A stretch of 64,000 bases of DNA from Himantopus leucocephalus (lineage: Eukaryota; Chordata; Aves; Charadriiformes; Recurvirostridae). Under the pieces are notes generated by a model, which was not told the origin of the DNA, searched no databases, and was given only the letters and a program-made list of their open reading frames with translations. Positions 25,482 to 38,300 of the stretch are shown here, piece by piece; positions within the stretch are counted from its first letter, which is position 1; every line of letters starts with the position of its first letter. The position numbers were made by a program, and so were the translations under genes. Location: assembly GCA_003993805.1 (NCBI GenBank), contig RSEF01000003.1, positions 58,470,121 to 58,534,120 on the forward strand. Reading direction: 5' to 3'.

Positions 25482-26300
25482 TCAATGTGGCTTGCTCTTC
25501 TCAGATGACGGATCTTTTCTTTCCTGTGTGCTTGATGGGGGCTCGCTCCTGCTGTGAAAGCCCAACTGCCGGACGTCCACAAAGCTCTTGCTGTAAAAGG
25601 TGGGATGGGCTAACGCAGTCTGTGATGTACCAAAACTGTCCTGTTCACCACCATGCAAGTCAGGATGGGTGGCTGAGACACAGGGCTGGCCCGGCTCAGG
25701 TCCACTAAAGTGTTTAATGCTAAAATGTGCACTTTCTAAGGGTTTCTGGTGAGGCTCAGAAGGCCTCTGCAGCTGCTCCGCCCCATGCAGAACGGCTTCT
25801 TCTGTGGCGATTCGCAGAGAGGCTATGGCTTTTGTACAAGTCTGTATGTTCTCCTCCTGCTCCCCCTCGGTAGCTACGACACTGTCCTCCGACGTGCTCT
25901 GCGTCAGCAACAGCAACGGAGAGGAGGGCGCGCTGGAGGGAGCAGTGGGGTGCGAGCTGTGCAGAGACGTACGTTTCTCGTGGTGCTTAGAAATACTATA
26001 TGATTCTTTTGTAAGGATTTCCGCAGTTCCTCTTTGCTTCTCCTCAGAGCCCTCCCTCTGCAGGGCCAGAGTGGACGGAGGATGTAAACCTGAAAGGGCC
26101 ACCGGTACTGAGTGGACCATCTGGATACCCCCAATAGGCATCATGGGGATGGGCGCTCGGATCTGTTGCTGGGAGTGTAGTGGAAGATGACTGAAGACGT
26201 AGTCGCTCGGACCTTCGAGGAACGGGCTAGACCCGCGGTGCTCCATACCTCCTTTTTCTCCATACACGTTGAAGTAAGGCCCCTGAGACAACCCCCTTCT
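25482..26300 (-). CDS. HIVEP2: HIVEP2 terminal coding exon 6 (residues 2195-2466)
   Basis: The exon opens at acceptor TCTGGTTACAG with [18 protein letters not shown] and ends ...SSEKSKPH followed by TGA at 25482..25484. It contains blocks typical of the HIVEP2 C-terminus: [48 protein letters not shown] and [20 protein letters not shown]. The reading frame upstream of 26300 is intronic. No zinc finger is present here. Confidence 0.96.
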   Translation of the reverse strand, partial: RRGLSQGPYFNVYGEKGGMEHRGSSPFLEGPSDYVFSHLPLHSQQQIRAPIPMMPIGGIQMVHSVPVALSGLHPPSTLALQREGSEEKQRGTAEILTKESYSISKHHEKRTSLHSSHPTAPSSAPSSPLLLLTQSTSEDSVVATEGEQEENIQTCTKAIASLRIATEEAVLHGAEQLQRPSEPHQKPLESAHFSIKHFSGPEPGQPCVSATHPDLHGGEQDSFGTSQTALAHPTFYSKSFVDVRQLGFHSRSEPPSSTQERKDPSSEKSKPH

Positions 26301-29300
26301 CTGTAACCAGAAAAAAACAAAAGAAATGTCAGCGCTGCTACTAGCAAAATTCTTGTCTGCCTGCCAAACCACCTATCTGCTTTCCTGTCTAACACAACCT
26401 CCCATTCGCGCAGCACCTTTCGTGCAGATGGATCCCAAAGCATTTGGAAAACTCCACTAATTGCTTATCCAAACAACATAGGAGGTTTTGCTTAGCTCAG
26501 CCCTACAGGGCTCATGTCTCTGAGGTGAAAGGCAGCAGCTAGTTAAGAGTGTTCAGCAACACAATGCAGCAATTTAGGTCAGGAAGTGAAGAGTATTATA
26601 TTCAACTGAAACTGCAGAGAGAATTTGGGGTAGAGTTTCATTCCCCAGGAGAAATTTGGCCAGGAGATCCATCTTACCCTCTCTTTTGGCAAACTGTGCA
26701 AACTGTGCTGGTATTGGCAGTCCACGCTGGGTATCAAGACTTTGTTGCTGAGAAATACATGCTCCCTGCCTGCCACCACTGCTTGGCAGCATGGGAAAAA
26801 TCTGAGCATGTACATATTTTCTGCCTGCTGAAATATCCTGCTCTGGAGCCCCAGAGAAGGCACTTGCTCCTCCTACCCTCCACCATGAGCTTTACCCAGT
26901 CCTTGATGAAAGGGGACGGGTATTTCCATGGAAGTTCAAGTGCCTCTGTGCAATGGAGACCCAAATTTTCATAGTCATTAAGACAATGGAGCACCACTCT
27001 GGCCTATCTGCAGTGTAAACAATAAATAATAACAAAAGCACAGGCATTAGCTGTGAGTGAAAGTGATGATTCCGTCGCAGGGAGACTCACCCACTCATAA
27101 TGGGATTGAGAAGAATGAGGGATTTTGTAACGGCTAATAAAAACCAATCTTGCAATATTGACATTTTCAGTGCCTTTCCATTAGTTCCGGCCTTGGAAGA
27201 ATGAATAGCTCCATCTCCACTCAGTATTAAATATGCCCTGGGCTTTTGGGTTTCTCTTTTTTTCATTCTTAACTTTTAAAATTTGTTTCCCATCTGATGA
27301 TTAAGTATCATTTATTGCTGACCAGAGGAATAACGATGACAGAAGTGCAGGATGACATTTTCCTAATTGTGTGTGGGATTTGGCCACACAACTCTTGGGG
27401 GCTCCCACAGGAAAATAAATGAACGAAAACGCTCATCTCTGCTTGGCAAATTGACCAAACACCTATCAATTGCCCCAGAGCTGTGCTGCTACCACAGCCT
27501 TGGTGTGGCAGCCCGAGGACTGCGCTGCGAAATGCCAATGCATTAAAGTGGCAGCACTTCACTGCTGGGAAATCCTAGCTCTCGAGGCATCAAGCGACCT
27601 CCTGATCCCATCCCAGGGAACTGGTGTAGGGGGCAATTAGAGATTCAGTTTCTGTGCTACCCAGGGGCTCAATCTCACTGTGCTCAGATGCTTTGTCCTG
27701 TTTGATATAAATCAACGTCGAGACAGGAAGGGTGACCCATAATCATCAGACTCGAACTTAAGAGATATTCTTATTCAGAGACTAATCTATGTTGGGAATT
27801 TTCCTATTCAGAAATTGAGACACTTGAGTCTCATAAAAGAGAAACTGTCATAAGAAAGCACAGTGACAGCACGTTATACTGCTGAATGGGGAAAAATTTA
27901 CAGAATATACTGCAGTTGCCAAGCCACAAGACATATTTCACCTATCCTGTCAGTCCTTCCTATCGTTAACCTCACCTCTGCACAGCTGCTTGCCCCCTTT
28001 TTTTTTCCATCTTTGGTCTGTCAACCCGTTTCTCAGTCATACTGTCCTCTTGGCTGTTTCCTAAGACATGACATTTATCACTATTGCATCTGATATGAAC
28101 TTGGGCTAAGGGAAATAGAGCAAAAGCAACCAAAAAAAGGAGTAAAACTCATCGAAGAACAAACCTAGTCACACACAAATCTCTAATTGAGAAAGACATT
28201 GGCTTCATGTTGTACCCTGCCACAGTTTCAAAAGGGAATAGAGCAGCCGTCTGTCCTTGTTGGACAGAGGTGGATAATGTGATAGAAACTGCTACACGCT
28301 ACAAGATCAGCAGTATCATCCAATGCATGTCTCATATGCGTAATTTTTACAGAGACAGTGACAGTGTGTGCATGTCCACTGCATGCCTTCCAAGATGGGC
28401 AAGCACACATCGAATTATCTTTCTCTAGCTCTGGCAGATAAGTTTGGAAACAGCCAAATGGTTACAAGCATTAATAACTGTTCCTACCTACCTCTTTCCC
28501 TGCTTTTATTTCCTTTACCAATATCTAGCGTTTTCATACCTACAAGCAGGCACACATATACATATTCACAGGGAAAGACTGAATATTAGAGAAGCTGTCT
28601 GCTTTTAACAAACACCCTGAAAATCCAAAGACTGTACTCAGTTGACAGGGTGAGTATTATATCCCATCACTGAGCACAGTGCAGAAAGTCACGGTATCTT
28701 TTTGCGGTGCAGTCAGAACGGGCTGCTGCCAGTGCAGTGAGATGAGCTCCTCTCTTTGTCAGGTGATGGGAATCCAGTTTGTTTCCTATTAATTCTCATT
28801 TGTTGCAGTTTAGTGTATTTCCCTCCAGCTCCAGGTGACATATAATCTCCCAAGCAACAATATTCTGTAGGAGCTTTTCACTACACTCTCTGGCCTCATC
28901 ATAAAGCTAGACTGCCACACCACATCCCTGAGCAAAGCCATATGCAGTTTCACAGGTCCCCCAGAATGCCTCAGGGATAAGATAGGGTTTACCCTGTATC
29001 TGGTACATCACCCAAAACAGGCTAGGGGGAATTAAGAGGAAGACTACATTTCAAAGCCAAGCACCCTTCACAGACATCCTCCTGACAGCCTCAGACCACA
29101 GCTTGCAAAAAGATGGCAGGTGAAAAACAATCTCTTTGATTACCACATCGTAATGTACTTGGGGATTTTTAGAGTTAAAACCCAGAAAATGTTGAACTGC
29201 ATTGTGAAATTCAGTAACAGAGCTTATTACCAATGTGCTTTCTAAAAGACAAGATGCTTAATAAAGCGACTATAAATCTGTGTGGACTTCAGTTTCAGGA

Positions 29301-32300
29301 TCTGCTCGATTTGCAGTCCCACTGAGAATGCACCATAGCAGCCCACACACACCAGTGGACCCATTTACAATTTACCTGGACTTCAGAAATTTTATGCTGG
29401 CTTTCTGTACAGGAATGCATTTCACTCAAGCTGATAAAGTATTGAGTGCTTGGGAAGGGATTTAATATCTGTATGTCTGGGACGATCAAAGGACCTGAAG
29501 TCCTATGAACTTTCAAGTGGATATAGAGGTGCCTAACTCCCTTCAGCCCTTCTGGATACCTTTAGACAGGCTTCAGACTTCTAAATGAATGAGAGGTGCA
29601 ACAAAACAGCAACATGAGCAAAATCCACTACCTTCTAAAAGCTAAAACAGTTGCTAGGGACAAGTCTGTACCGCTCACTGCAAGATATATTCACAGTCTC
29701 ATTGTGTCTAGTCCTGGGTCTGGAAGAAGAGGCAAAAGCTCTGGTCCACGCTAGGAAGTAGCAGGGTGGACTAGGAGTGGGGACAAGCAGGAACAGAGTG
29801 AAACTGTTGGTGCTGGATCCCATGTTCACAATATAAGTGAGGTTGTGGGGTTGGAGGGATGGTTGCTTTGGACTAACCCTATGTGGTCTCTTCTTGCTCA
29901 CTCGAATGCCCACTCACAGTTTAAGTGCACTTGCTACACTCCTGGTGCACATTTTCTGGTTTAATTTCACCCGAAAACAATCCAGATCACTTACTCCAAG
30001 ACTGCTCTGCAGTGTGAGTCAAAGCACAATAAATGTGACAACAGAGACATATGCCTGATCCAAACTAAAATGCTAACAGGGATGCACTCGGGGTGCACAA
30101 AAGCAGCCTTCCCAATCTCTCCTCTTTCTCTCAGGACTGGCATAAAATGACTGGGGAGAAGAATCAGAGCTCTTCAATAATGGCACCAGCCTCCTCAGAA
30201 AGGACAAAAACCTCTGGCATTGACAGAAGATCCTGAATGTATTTAGACAGCAATGGGGATCTGCCTTTAAATTTAAAGACGGGCATTTAACTTGCCGAAG
30301 CCAAATGTGCACCAGCATCAACCAGAGCCTTAGGCTACTTTGGAGAGAGTATCCTGTTGCAAGAGTGTATCCTGTTATTAACTGCCAAAGAAAAAAAAGT
30401 ATATTTTTCTGTATTTTTTGTACAATCTACAAAAATAGTTACTTTCCCCATACTCTTTTCTACTTCCTAAAGAAATAATTTCAATTGCTTTCTATGTGGT
30501 GCTTTCAATGCCAAAGCACTTTACAAGCTTTTTGCACAGGACCACCAAAGTGCATGAACATTCAAGGGGAAGCAACATGAAGGGGAGCTAGACCAGCACT
30601 GGCCAAAGAGGCTAGAGCAAATATATCAATTTCACTGGAGAAGAAAGAAAACCGGCCTTTTCCGGGAACTGCAGGCAGCAGAATCACAAAACCACTCTTA
30701 TTCCTGCAAGGACTGGGAACCCAATGCAGCTTTGAAAGAGGAAGGATTGTAAACTGGCATCTGCACCACTGATGCAGTTGCTAATCATGTTCTGATTTGC
30801 TGGATTTCACTTCTCTGAAAGTGAAAACCTGCCTTTATTCCTTTTTCCTCTCTGACAGCTCTCATTTATAGCAAGCTCAGGTGTTATTTGTCTTCCCACA
30901 CACTGAGTATAACTTCTGTTTCACCTAAACTCAACTACTGTTTGGCTAAAGTATATTTTCCAGAAAGGCATCAAGAGGTGAGGAATCCGTCTTTCCTTCC
31001 TTGCAGTCATTTGCTGAGATGGGCAATCATCCTCACTTGTCATTTCCTTATTTAAATTTGTCTGGGCTCCGCTTCCAGTGATGCCTGTGTTCAGGTTCCA
31101 GTGGCCATACTGAGGTGTGGGCTTCTCTCGCAAAACACTCAACATGCCACTGAGTTACAGATGCTTTCTGTAGGGCAAATGATCTCTTACATCGGGTTTT
31201 TCACTGCCACATGCCTGATCCTACCTCAAAAATAAGGTAAGTGTTAAAAGCCCATCTGGCATGGTGGACTTTCCAAAAGAAAGAGCTAAGGGTGCTAAAA
31301 GAGTCCTCATAATGTGCTAAACGCCTTGCTCGAAGGTGTGCATAACACACAAGGCAAACATTACAGCAAGAACTGTCAGATGGCCAAGGGTGACTGTTAC
31401 ATACCCTTTTGCCAGCATCATCACACATCCAAAATCTCTAGTACAGGATGCCAGTGGAAGTGTCTCATGCGGGACATTAGGGACTGGGGCTCCCTGCACA
31501 ATGTCAGCTGTACTGTCTCCTATAATCCCTTCCATTTGTTACTAAGACATCATGACTGCTAAACTGGTGGCTCTTTATCTTCTTGTTGTCCTTCCTTACT
31601 TTGTCGGTAGAACTGCTGGTGGCATTTGTATCCTCTCTCAGCTACGCAGTGATTGCCCCTATGAGAGCGCAGCAGGGTTTCAGCATGCCCTTCCTCAAGG
31701 ACCGCCTAGTCAGCCACCCCTCGCCACTGCTCTCCCCAACAACTTAGCAGGGCATGAGGCCATGGCTAAGATGTGGGAGAAGTATCTGCATTGCTCTCCT
31801 ACGCACATGGCCACTCACATTGCAGCTTTCCCTTATCCCCCTGAAAAGCCGGGAAGCCACTTTTGGATCTGCCAGCCTGGTGGCATCTCAGCTCTGTTCA
31901 GTGCATCCCTGCTTCAGCCACCTTTGCCCAGCTGCATCCCCTGCTTCATTCGCAGGTGCAGGTAGAACATCAGCCTGGCTCCAGAGAGAAATTCATCCCA
32001 GAGCTCTGGAAGTGCTGATTTTATGAGCTCAGGGTTCAATTCTCCTCCTCTGCAGAAAAGCACCACAAAGACTACACGAAGAGCCGTGAAGACTGGCGAT
32101 GAGGATGCAGGGAGGAGAGCCCTGCCGGGAGGAGGGCAGGGATGCAGGAGCCCTGAGGCAGCGGGAACCTGTCACAGCTTGCCCAGGTTGAACCTACACA
32201 TATGGGCTGACGAGGCAGGCAGTGGGAGGGCGGCAGCAACATCAGACGTGGTGAGGGAAGCATACTAAATAAATAAATAAAAGTAAGAAATAAAAAAAAA

Positions 32301-35300
32301 AAGTTCCTTAACTCTAAAGACCAAATTTATCTGTGGAGAGAGTGCTTTGTGAATGCTAGGGCCTGTCAAAAGTGCCAAGTCGGCAGTTTCTGAGAGCTGA
32401 TTTACCGAAAGGGAACAGCACAGACAGCAGCTGTGCAAGTTTTGCATATTTCCATTTCCACCCAGACAGTTGCGTCCCTGCCGAAACAGCCAGTCGCGAT
32501 GGCGCTTTCTGTGGGGCAGACAGCTGCCTGCTCCTGTCACACGACAATATCCTTTAAACTCCAGCCACAGATCCTGATTTTGATGGGCACCCTGCTTTTC
32601 CAAGAGGTTCCATTTATTTTCATGTTTTTATTCCATTAAACAATACTTCGGTGATGGGCACTGTACTGCAGTACGAGGGCCTTAAGCCCTGATCTGGGCT
32701 CAGTCCCATCTGAGAGTCTGGGACGTAAAACGTTTTACAGTACAGAAACAAGCCATGTAAGCTTCCTGGGCCTTTTTAAATAATATAATACATATATAAT
32801 AAATATAATAAAGACGGGGGCAGTTAACATAAGCCAGCCTAATTTCATTGAAGTTAGTGGAGCTACTCAAGCTTGTACCAAGTGAAGATTTGACACTCAG
32901 GCTGACTCCATTGTATGTAACTGAATCAATACCCCATCCTGGTCCCCATCTATTCCGAATTTCTTGCATTTGTTCCAGGACTTCCCGCCAAGGCTCAAAG
33001 CTTATGCCTTCTTCTACAAAGCTGTGAAGTTTTTTTAAAATCCAATACACAGATTAGGTAAGAGCTCTGTTTTTGACAAGAGGAGTAAAAATATTCTTTC
33101 ATACTTACTGAATGCCCCACTGGAATAGATTCAGACTGTAAATATTGACCCATGGACAACGCTGGATTATGGTATAAGCCCCTCCGGGGAGACGCTGCTC
33201 TAACGGAGGCCATATATCTCCTTTCTCGCCTAGGAGACAAATCTCTTCGAACAGACGTGTCTTTCCCTGGTGACATTGGTCTCCTTGGCGATAGGTGACG
33301 TCTTGGTGACACGTCCCGTCTTGGTGATAACTCTCTCCTCAGCACAGCCTCCTTCCGTGGGGAAAGATGCCTCATGGGTGAAATATCTCTTCGGGGTGAC
33401 AGATGCCTTCTGGGTGACAAATCCCCTTTTGGCATTAAATACCTCTTTGGTGAGTTATCTCTATAGGGTGAAGAATCGTAGCCGGGTGACGACTGTCGAC
33501 TGGAAGGTGAGAGGTCCCTTGGAGACGAACTGGGGTCTAACGAAAGCACATAATCCTCATCCATGCAGCTAGGTATGTCCAACCGGTCTTTATCGGGCTC
33601 TGAATCGGTACTCTTACTCTGGAAAAACCTCTGATATTCTGTCATCTGTGAGTCTTCACAGGAGTCGCTTGGTGTTATAAGCTGAGTAACCTGAATGCTA
33701 GGTAAGGTGACCAAGTAACTGATGAGGGAGGAGTGTCCCACAGAAAGGGAGCCCTCAGGGGAAGCCCCCTGCGATGCCCCAGCTGAGTTCACCGACAGGG
33801 AGGAGAACCGAGGGGGCTGCGGGCTGGTGCTTCTTGATCTGGTTTTTGGTGTCGAGTCTCCCTGAGTATCATCAAAATCATCCTCGTCTTCATCGTCATC
33901 GTCATTGTCGTCGCCATCCTCGCCGTCCGACTCCTCCGCATCAGAAAACTGGTGCTCTGCTGACAGGCCTGCCAGGTTGCTACTCTTCTCTGCCTCCTGC
34001 TGCATGTCCTCCATGTTTTCTGAAACAGCCACGGCAAGTCAAAATGGTGAGCACAAACCCCACCTCTTACACCCTCCGCCACATTCATTTCCCAGCCAGC
34101 ACACCCATTGCCATCAATGGACGCTCTTCATCTGGGATGTCTGCATAAAGCCATTCTTCACAGTCTCAAACCATAATTTTTCATAATCATACCTTAAAGC
34201 TCTAGACTTGAAAGTATAAAAAGCAAATTCACCCTACCCCACCTTGCAACTTCACTAAATGTTGCCATCTCTCACATCTAAATTGAAAAGATTGGGAACT
34301 TTGTATGAGACAGATGACAGCAGGTCGTACTTTTATTTCTGGATCCTCCCCATGTATCTTAATAAAAAATGTAACTCAGACAAATAGATCGGATTTATTT
34401 TTTATACTTCCTGTTTATTAAAAAGATGCCTCTTAATTAAAAAATGCCCCAAATACTCTTAATTCATTTTCCCATGCCAGCCACTGTGCTAAAGTGCAAT
34501 GAGTCATTTGCATACTCCAGAGGCCATTCCAGCTAAATTAAATCATTCTGACATACCTGCTTCTTCAGTTTCAGCATCATCTACGGATGTCATTGATACT
34601 CCAAGCTCCAGGCATTTTTTCATATGTGCTTTAGACTTCATATGTTTTGTCAGATTTCCTATGGATCAGAGATTAATCTAATTAACGGACAACAGCAAAG
34701 ATCACTCTCCAAGTCAGGTTTTGGTGTATCTTAAATCCCTTATCCTGCAGATAGGGGTTTTAGTTTTAAAAAACCCACAACAGACAGGGCTGACTCATCC
34801 AGCCCATTGCCCTCAGAGCCTGTTTTAATGAGAGTGGGTTTTTATATCTTCAAAAAAAAAAAAAATTTGTTTCAAATAAACTTAAAGTCAAGGCCTGAGA
34901 GGTACATAGGCATCTCTCCAGTTTTCCACATGACATTTAGGCACCCCAGCAAGCTAAAAAACTCACTTTTGGATGTTACCTATCCCTGGGCGTAGTGTTT
35001 GTGATACGTACAGACTGCCCGTACATCAAAGTAAGTCCAATGCACACCAGCCATTCAGGGCTCACACTCCTAGTTCCACAGCGGTACTTTCAAGCTAAGG
35101 GCTCTCCCATGTACTTCACATGTAGGTGCCAAATGTTCAGTGGGTTTGAAGCATTTTGAAGCAAAAGGACCCCACAAAAAAGACATTTATGGGAGACTTC
35201 TCTATGCAAGTTTACCGCCTAGCTGCAATCTCTGAACTGAGAGGAGCTGTACAGCATTCACCTGGGATGTGGGAAATCCAAGTTCAGGTCCCTGCTTTGG

Positions 35301-38300
35301 AGTACGGATCTGAACCAGACACAGCAGGGATTTGAAATCAGATCTTCCGTTCCCCTGAGGGAGCAATCTAACACTAGACTATTGACTTTCTGGAGTGCCT
35401 ATCTTGGTCTGTTTTTTCACAGATAAGAAAACTGGGTTGAGACTGGCCCCGAGAGACATTTCATGGCAAAGAATCTTGAGCACAAAGCACAAGCTGGAGA
35501 AATGAGAATATCGCTCTAATCCATTAACCACTTCAATCACATTTGCAACACCCAACAGGGAAAGCATGGCACAAGCAAACCCAACCCACTACCAAGACAT
35601 GGTGCTTCTTAGCTCAAGGAAAGCACTCTGTGAATGTACCTATGCTGCCTGGACTCCAACCAGCGTCTCCAGATGGTGCATGTGGCATATGCAAGCTAGG
35701 GGCAGGAACACTTTACCACTCTGTTGGATAGTGGAGGTGTGCTTAGAAGCTCACAAGCCAGAGTCTTCTCCCCTGACTTTCAGTGCCAGCTAGTTCAAAT
35801 AATTCCCTTCTCAGTCAGAGTTTCTTATTGTGCCTGTGCACTGCATGAAAAGTCTAACCTGGCCACTGATGCCTCTGGATGGCTAAACACTCAGAGTGTA
35901 CACTGAAAACCTAAGTACCTCTGAAAGTCTGTCCCCTACTGTTCTTAGGAAAATAGCAACAATAGTTTTGAGGCTGACAGCTGCTCATAAGCAGTAATAC
36001 ACCAGTTAAATGCTTCTTGTACTTCAAAGGCTAACTCAGTCTCTTCCTACTCATGCCCTTCTTGTGCAATAGCATACCACCTCCTCCCTGTTTCTTCTTC
36101 TCTGCAAGAAATACCAGCCTCAGCAAGCAATTTCACATTTCTTTCCATGCCATCCCTTCTTCCTGGAACGTCCTCTCTGAACACAGCTGCAAAACCACAA
36201 TCCTCCTTCAAGTCCCTCCTCAAGATCCATTCCTCCAGCAATGTCAAATGTAAACAATGATCCAAGAACAGCTCACCAGATTGTCTATTGGGACTACAAA
36301 CGAGCAGCTCCTTGTCTTTGTCTCTACACCCCCATGAAAGTTCTCATCTTAAATTAGGTCGATGGGTCTACTGCCATCCATCAGCTATTCCCATCTTTGG
36401 CAGAGGAAGAAGTGCTGGAGTCATGGAAACTATTACAATTCTCAATCCTCAAAACAGCCATGAAGTTGTACTGGGATCTTGGGAGAAATTTCCTTCAGCT
36501 TCCTCTCTCCCTCTTCAAGTAAGTTCAGCGCACTGGGACCAGAATCCATTTCCCTTGTCTGCCAGAGGGAAGCTAAAAAACTGAGAATGTAAGGCTCATT
36601 TGGGCTGTGCTACAAAGAAATGCTACTAAAGAAAAGGATTTTTTTCTTTTAAGGAGACAGTTGCAATGTGAATCCGAATTCCAAAGAATATCATTATCTG
36701 TGGCCTCAGGGTGACAAATGGAAGCTTTTTTCTGTGCTGATAAATACATGTGAACACAAGCTATCAGATCTCTATTCATAATTAATGCCACAGTGGATGG
36801 AGTGGCCCATCTGGGAGACATACATTATTTATAAACTTGAAACTGACCCACTGTAAAGCCCGTGAAGGCATGTTTTCCTCAGCAGCTGATGCTCTGTTTC
36901 TACATTATGTCATAACAAGTGTACTCTCCTGGTAGTATTTAAGTGTTGCTGCAATTAAAATTTGCACCATGTAACAATTTTGGCAGAAAGTATTATTTGT
37001 AAGGGCCGTTCTTATGCTACTACATTTTCTCTGCAGACAGATGGATCAGCCACGAGCCTATAGCTCTTAATGAAGCTATCCAAGGAGTCTCGGAGTCTCA
37101 CAACATCCCTGGATCAATTAAACAGAAGAGAAAAACCTCTCTCATGAAGTTCTGTATACATAAACACAATAATTTTATTCTGAAGAAGATTCTCTGCTTG
37201 ATTGCAAAGGGTGCTTGGATCCCAGATGGCAAAATAGCTCAAGATTTGTTTGGGAAGTGGCAAGAGCTCTGCAAAAAGGGTCAAGTACCTTTAGTTTTGA
37301 AGGCAAAATTGCACAACTTGCATACGTAAGGCCGAACATCAGTATGAGTGCGGATATGTTTTTTGAGCATGCTTGGCTTTTTGCAGCGAATTCCACATTC
37401 TTCACAAATGTACTTTCCTCGGCCACGACCTCTGACATAGACATAATCCTCATTTGATTTATACCTGTTGGAAGAGAGCAAGCACTTAAATCATACAGAC
37501 TGTAGGTCACATACATGCACAAACATCACCTCTATGCATCTGATCCTGTATATATCTCATCACAACAAATCCACAGAAGTCCATAGGAATTACTGAATTT
37601 TCAGTCTGGAACTCACAGAGCATTTGTCTTTCAGGGAATGCACTGGTCCCGATGTGTTTTAACAATACGAGACCAACGGGTTGCAGTATGAGAATTCTAT
37701 AAACACCTTGTCAGGAAACAGATTAGCTACTATTCCTATAGACACAGCACAATTCCAAATACGGGTCTGCAGGTTGGATTTATTTCAGCTAACTGTAGTC
37801 TTGTGCAATGCAGGCATCTACCACCACTGAAAACAGCGTCATTTTGCAGCACGGTTCATTTAACTATTTTAGTTTATTTATCCCTTGGGATCAGATAAAT
37901 CACATCCTGGAAATGCCCGTTTCTCCCCATTAAGCATAAAGAGAATGCAAATGACTAGCAAGGATGTACGCATTTACACTACAGATGCCTGAAGTTCCCG
38001 AAGATGGATCCCTCCCTAAGGGACACCAAGTTGAGTTCACTCAGGTACATGCTGCTTTAGAAATAAAACGGGAAACTTCCAACCTGCATACTTAGCAGAA
38101 AGCTGTTGAAGGAATTTTTCTTAGCACAAGTGTAAGTGTTCCATGCTATTTTTGCTGATTACATTGTGTGCAGTTAGATAATAAATAAGATATGCAAATC
38201 TACGTAAAGCTGTACATTGCATTTAACATCATGATAAACTGTTAATAGTGAAATCTAAAAGCGCCCAGGGGATCTGCTTAGGCTGTTCTGAGGTTTGAAG

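Noticed and set aside
31552..31965. 137-codon plus-strand ORF with a hydrophobic start resembling a signal peptide
   Set aside because: It lies inside a HIVEP2 intron, shows no family resemblance and no splice or promoter context, and its composition is that of chance ORFs.
33000..33108. VSMKEYF... extension at the end of the fifth coding exon ORF
   Set aside because: It follows a strong GTAAGT donor, and the final exon continues the HIVEP2 sequence in phase.
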